IMG/VR virus record: IMGVR_UViG_3300021079_000011
Location: 1-51,203 of that record
Origin: a virus
Reading direction: 5' to 3' (one strand)
Length of the DNA stretch: 51,203 nt
Part shown: piece by piece, positions 48,820 to 51,203 of the stretch
Layout of the letters: every line of letters begins with the position of its first letter
How positions within the stretch are numbered: position 1 is the stretch's first letter
The notes under the pieces: model-generated
The model's input: only the letters and a program-made list of their open reading frames with translations
Databases searched by the model: none
What the model was told of the DNA's origin: nothing
Translations under genes and position numbers: made by a program

Positions 48820-49209
48820 ATGAACAAACAAGCACTTCAATCAATGGATGGCTTCACTGGGACGATGCAATATCATCGGGCGAGCCTCTTTATTCTCTGC
48901 ACGGACGGCGTTTTGCATCTGTGTGAAAACGCTTCCGCATATTGGCTGCTTGACGCAATCGGCAGCTATCAACCGACGAAAAAAATCCGCTCGACTCCGG
49001 GGCTTTTGGAGTTTCAAGCATGGAAGCTTCGACCCGGCAAAGAGTTGAATTCCGCCACGCTCATTTGCGAAGACGGGAACAACAATGAAGTTCTGCGCCA
49101 AGAAATCGAATATTCCGACTTCCCGTTTGACGTTATCCCGGAAGCCGTTATCTGGGTTGAACCAACTGGCGAGGGCAAACCGCTGGCCTTGTTGCCGTCT
49201 GAACATTAA
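48820..49209 (+). CDS. DUF6876-like phage protein
   Basis: A 129-residue protein. The start at 48820 follows the previous stop closely; the frame is also open upstream but shares DNA with the previous gene. FTGTMQYHRASLFILCTDGV, then ENASAYWLLDAIGSYQ and IEYSDFPFDVI, is a pattern I associate with the DUF6876 family of small phage proteins. Function unknown. Confidence 0.65.
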   Translation: MNKQALQSMDGFTGTMQYHRASLFILCTDGVLHLCENASAYWLLDAIGSYQPTKKIRSTPGLLEFQAWKLRPGKELNSATLICEDGNNNEVLRQEIEYSDFPFDVIPEAVIWVEPTGEGKPLALLPSEH

Positions 49210-49227
49210 CCAAGAAAGACCAAAAAC

Positions 49228-49692
49228 ATGGGACTCGACATGTATCTAAGAGCATCGAAATACATCGGAGGCTGGGAACATTCCGGCGAAGACAAGGAAC
49301 GGTTCAAGGCTGTGCTGGCTGCCGCTGGCTTGCCTGAATCCGTCGCAACGCAGGACTCGCCCAGTCTTGCAGTCCGGGTGACGGTTTGCTATTGGCGGAA
49401 GGCCAACGCAATCCACAAGTGGCTCGTTGACACCGTGCAAGAAGGAAAAGACGAGTGCCAAGAAAGCTGCGTATCACGCGAGCAACTTGGCGAACTTGTT
49501 GCCCTTTGTGACTCTGCCATTGCCACGAAAAACGCCGCCTTGCTGCCCCCAGAGTCCGGGTTTTTCTTCGGCTCGACGGATGTGGACGAAGGTTACTGGG
49601 AAGACTTGAGGCACACCGCCGAATCAGTCCGGGCTTTGCTCGACAATCCCGACCTGAAAGACTGCGCGTTTTATTACCAAGCCAGTTGGTGA
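49228..49692 (+). CDS. Conserved phage protein (MGLDMYL family)
   Basis: A 154-residue protein. The MGLDMYLRASKYIGGWEHSG start and the CYWRKANAIHKWLVDTVQEG core with a later YWEDLRHTAESVRALLDN are typical of a small family spread through bacteria and phages. The His-Trp core suggests ligand or metal binding. No experimental function known to me. Confidence 0.7.
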   Translation: MGLDMYLRASKYIGGWEHSGEDKERFKAVLAAAGLPESVATQDSPSLAVRVTVCYWRKANAIHKWLVDTVQEGKDECQESCVSREQLGELVALCDSAIATKNAALLPPESGFFFGSTDVDEGYWEDLRHTAESVRALLDNPDLKDCAFYYQASW

Positions 49693-49763
49693 ACCAACCG
49701 CAAGCGCGAACACAGTCCCGGTCGGGCGCAAGCTTGGCCGGGAAATTTATTTTCAAAATCTTG

Positions 49764-49810
49764 TTGACAGGAATTACATTCAAGTGTAACACAAAGACAG
49801 TCCCGGTAAA
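49764..49810 (+). promoter_or_regulatory. Promoter with ACAGTCCCGGTAAA leader element
   Basis: TTGACA (49764-49769), a 17-bp spacer, TAACAC (49787-49792), preceded by an A/T-rich stretch. The 14 bases ACAGTCCCGGTAAA follow at 49797-49810 and match those at 48587-48600. AAAAGGAAA precedes the ATG at 49839. A third copy of the 10-base core lies upstream at 49712-49721. The two gene leaders therefore share promoter, motif and ribosome site. Confidence 0.6.
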
Positions 49811-49838
49811 TCCGGGCGTCAACAAAAGGAAAACAAAC

Positions 49839-50060
49839 ATGAAAAAAACAACTAGACCGCAACCCGGAGAGGCTTATCAGCCAAGCCCGAAACAACACGC
49901 CCTGAGCTACTTGGTTAGCGTCGGCCTTGCCACCGCTCAAAGCTCAACCCACTACCACGCTGGCCTTGCTTGTCCTTGTGGGACTTGCTTTTGCTGTGAG
50001 GTTTATTCACTGGTTTGGGACGTCAAGGCCAACACAAGTTTGGAGGCGGAAACGATATGA
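49839..50060 (+). CDS. Cys-rich small early protein
   Basis: A 73-residue protein with an unusual Cys cluster (CPCGTCFCCEVY). The first 25 residues are basic and Pro-rich (KKTTRPQPGEAYQPSPKQHA). Probable zinc binding. It has its own promoter and ribosome site and overlaps the next gene by ATGA. Confidence 0.6.
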   Translation: MKKTTRPQPGEAYQPSPKQHALSYLVSVGLATAQSSTHYHAGLACPCGTCFCCEVYSLVWDVKANTSLEAETI

Positions 50061-50305
50061 ACGCGACCAAGCTACAACTTGAAGAGGTGCTTGCCGCCGC
50101 TGAATCCGGTGAGGGTATAGGGTTCTGCGTCCGTTGCGGTTCTGAGCATGCCGAGTGTGAACCCGATGCCCGGAACTATGCTTGCCAAGATTGTGGCCTT
50201 GCCACAGTCTTTGGCGCGGAGGAAATTCTAATTCACGCCGGGATGGACACCGGGACGGTCAATCCAAACTGGTTTCAGGAAGCCCCAGCGGAGGGCGAAC
50301 CATGA
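50057..50305 (+). CDS. Small zinc-ribbon protein
   Basis: An 82-residue protein with CVRCGSEHAEC and CQDCGLATVF. The Cys pairs with about 17 residues between give a probable zinc-ribbon. Acidic C-terminus (FQEAPAEGEP). ATGA overlaps at both ends. Common among small phage accessory proteins. Confidence 0.65.
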   Translation: MNATKLQLEEVLAAAESGEGIGFCVRCGSEHAECEPDARNYACQDCGLATVFGAEEILIHAGMDTGTVNPNWFQEAPAEGEP

Positions 50306-50502
50306 GATGCGAAGACTTCCCTTGTTGCGGTCACGAATCCGGCTGCTGCCCCGACTACGACGAAGCCGGAAAACAACTCAACATGCGCTGCACCTGTGGC
50401 GCAAAGCTACCACTAACAAGCCGATACTCAATCTGCTCTTCATGCCTGAATGACGAACGCGACAGCATGCGCGAAGACGACCTGAATGATTGCCGGGACT
50501 GA
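50302..50502 (+). CDS. Cys-rich small phage protein (CCGHESGCCPD type)
   Basis: A 66-residue protein: MRCEDFPCCGHESGCCPDYD, then MRCTCGAKLPL and SICSSCLNDERD. Nine Cys and one His allow two or more zinc sites. Similar short Cys-rich proteins with CCGHE-GxCP are frequent in phages. Function unknown. Confidence 0.7.
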   Translation: MRCEDFPCCGHESGCCPDYDEAGKQLNMRCTCGAKLPLTSRYSICSSCLNDERDSMREDDLNDCRD

Positions 50503-50506
50503 TACC

Positions 50507-50590
50507 ATGAACACAATCCAACTCTGGCTGCCAACTGCCTTAATGCTCGCCGCAATCGTCCTAGCTTGCGCCCTACTGCGTCGAACCTAA
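50507..50590 (+). CDS. 27-residue membrane peptide
   Basis: MNTIQLWLPTALMLAAIVL followed by ACALLRRT: one transmembrane helix and a basic tail. It lies five bases after the Cys-rich gene and just before a terminator. Short single-pass peptides are often missed by annotation. Function unknown. Confidence 0.55.
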   Translation: MNTIQLWLPTALMLAAIVLACALLRRT

Positions 50591-50607
50591 TCAACCAACA
50601 TCAACAC

Positions 50608-50643
50608 AGCCCCGGCCACGCGCAAGCCTGACCGGGGCTTTTC
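50608..50643 (+). terminator. Rho-independent terminator
   Basis: AGCCCCGG (50608-50615) pairs perfectly with CCGGGGCT (50632-50639) across a 16-base loop and is followed by TTTT. It ends the plus-strand set 48633-50590. Confidence 0.8.
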
Positions 50644-50679
50644 CTTGACACAGGGACTGTCGCCACTCATGTTTCCGCT

Positions 50680-51045
50680 ATGCCAACCCTATTCACTAAA
50701 GAAACAGCCGTTGATGCCGCTCGAAAATCTGTCATTGCTCGAAAGGCCAACCAAATAGCGGCCATCGAACGGGCAAGACAAGCTGCCGAAGATAGGCTGG
50801 TTCTGCTCGAAAAGCTGGCTTTGGCCAACGGTGGCGCGGACGAAAACATCAGGCGCGGCGTAATCTTCGCACAGCTTGACCAATGTGACAACTTCATAAA
50901 CAAAGCCAAGACTGCCGAAGACTTCACGAAGCTTACAGCCGCGAAGGAACGGCTCTGGCACTTGGTTCATCCCAAGACAGGCAGCTTCAAACCCAAGCCG
51001 ACCAAGACTGCGCCAGTCCAAGCACAACCCGAACCCGAAGCATAG
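50680..51045 (+). CDS. Helical protein with Ala/Lys-rich core at the junction
   Basis: A 121-residue protein. FTKETAVDAARKSVIARKAN at the N-terminus is an Ala/Lys-rich helix pattern seen in small phage proteins near packaging genes. The middle is helical and the C-terminal 25 residues are Pro/Lys-rich. A TTGACA lies 30 bp upstream but with no good -10. A terminase small subunit is possible by its place near the circle junction, but the minus-strand terminase is not in the same operon. Uncertain. Confidence 0.55.
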   Translation: MPTLFTKETAVDAARKSVIARKANQIAAIERARQAAEDRLVLLEKLALANGGADENIRRGVIFAQLDQCDNFINKAKTAEDFTKLTAAKERLWHLVHPKTGSFKPKPTKTAPVQAQPEPEA

Positions 51046-51203
51046 CCAAGCCCCGGCTTGAACCCTGCATCAAGCCTTGACCTTGACCAACGCTCTGACC
51101 TTAGGCCAAGACCTGCACGGCTTGGCTTGTGTCTCAACTGTGGACAGTCCGGGGCTGGCTTGAATCTAAATCAGGCCAGACCGTCCCCACACCCCCCACC
51201 CCC
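51046..51203. other. Noncoding end of contig, continues into position 1
   Basis: No gene is seen. It holds one ACAGTCCGGG motif (51144-51153), short repeats of CTTGACC, GGCTTG and TTGAATCT, and the second copy of the 25-base terminal repeat (51179-51203). It joins the noncoding block at 1-543. Confidence 0.7.

Overview
The window looks like one complete genome of a tailed phage. The first 25 bases recur exactly as the last 25, so the contig closes into a circle of about 51,178 bp. The gene set is that of a short-tailed (podovirus-like) virion: large terminase, nozzle-like and connector-like tail proteins, a 4017-residue polyvalent virion protein, a large portal, a scaffold candidate and a major capsid protein. 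There is no integrase, CI-like repressor, DNA polymerase, primase or dedicated replicative helicase, so replication probably relies on the host. A lipoprotein and exported lysis-type proteins suggest a Gram-negative host, which I cannot name. Most genes are packed with ATGA overlaps, and most starts lack a Shine-Dalgarno sequence and sit in an A/T-rich context.

Layout. Positions 1-715 plus 51046-51203 form a noncoding junction across the circle, with a G-quadruplex tract, iteron-like repeats, hairpins and a minus-strand terminator. Positions 716-2709 (minus) carry terminase and a small partner. Positions 2756-22728 (plus) carry tail, connector and internal virion genes, ending in the 12-kb polyvalent gene, almost a quarter of the genome. 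Positions 22725-32279 carry two zinc-ribbon proteins, a glycosyltransferase-like protein, portal, a small ribbon-helix-helix-like protein, scaffold candidate, a GroES homologue and four carbohydrate or methyl-transfer genes. Positions 32496-37275 carry the major capsid protein, four neighbouring genes built from one Cys/Leu helical repeat, and a fibre-like protein. Positions 37312-38951 hold membrane protein, lipoprotein, lysozyme-like and VRR-NUC genes.

Early region. A plus-strand early operon runs 39032-44526 and a minus-strand one runs 48498-44560; they converge. At the meeting point are two sites with the architecture of integron attC sites, enclosing a 560-bp gene cassette. Upstream of the first site is a DNA methyltransferase-like gene whose stop codon lies inside the site. 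The plus early operon also holds a tRNA-like element followed by a strongly folded segment without a credible gene, ending in a rho-independent terminator at 41350-41397: a candidate structured RNA. Divergent promoters around 48506-48571 drive the minus operon and a set of small plus-strand genes (48633-50590).

A 10-base motif, ACAGTCC(C/G)GG, was found 16 times on the plus strand and not at all on the minus strand by eye, regardless of gene direction, mostly in the right-hand 10 kb. All family calls come from reading the translated sequence by eye; no database search was run.
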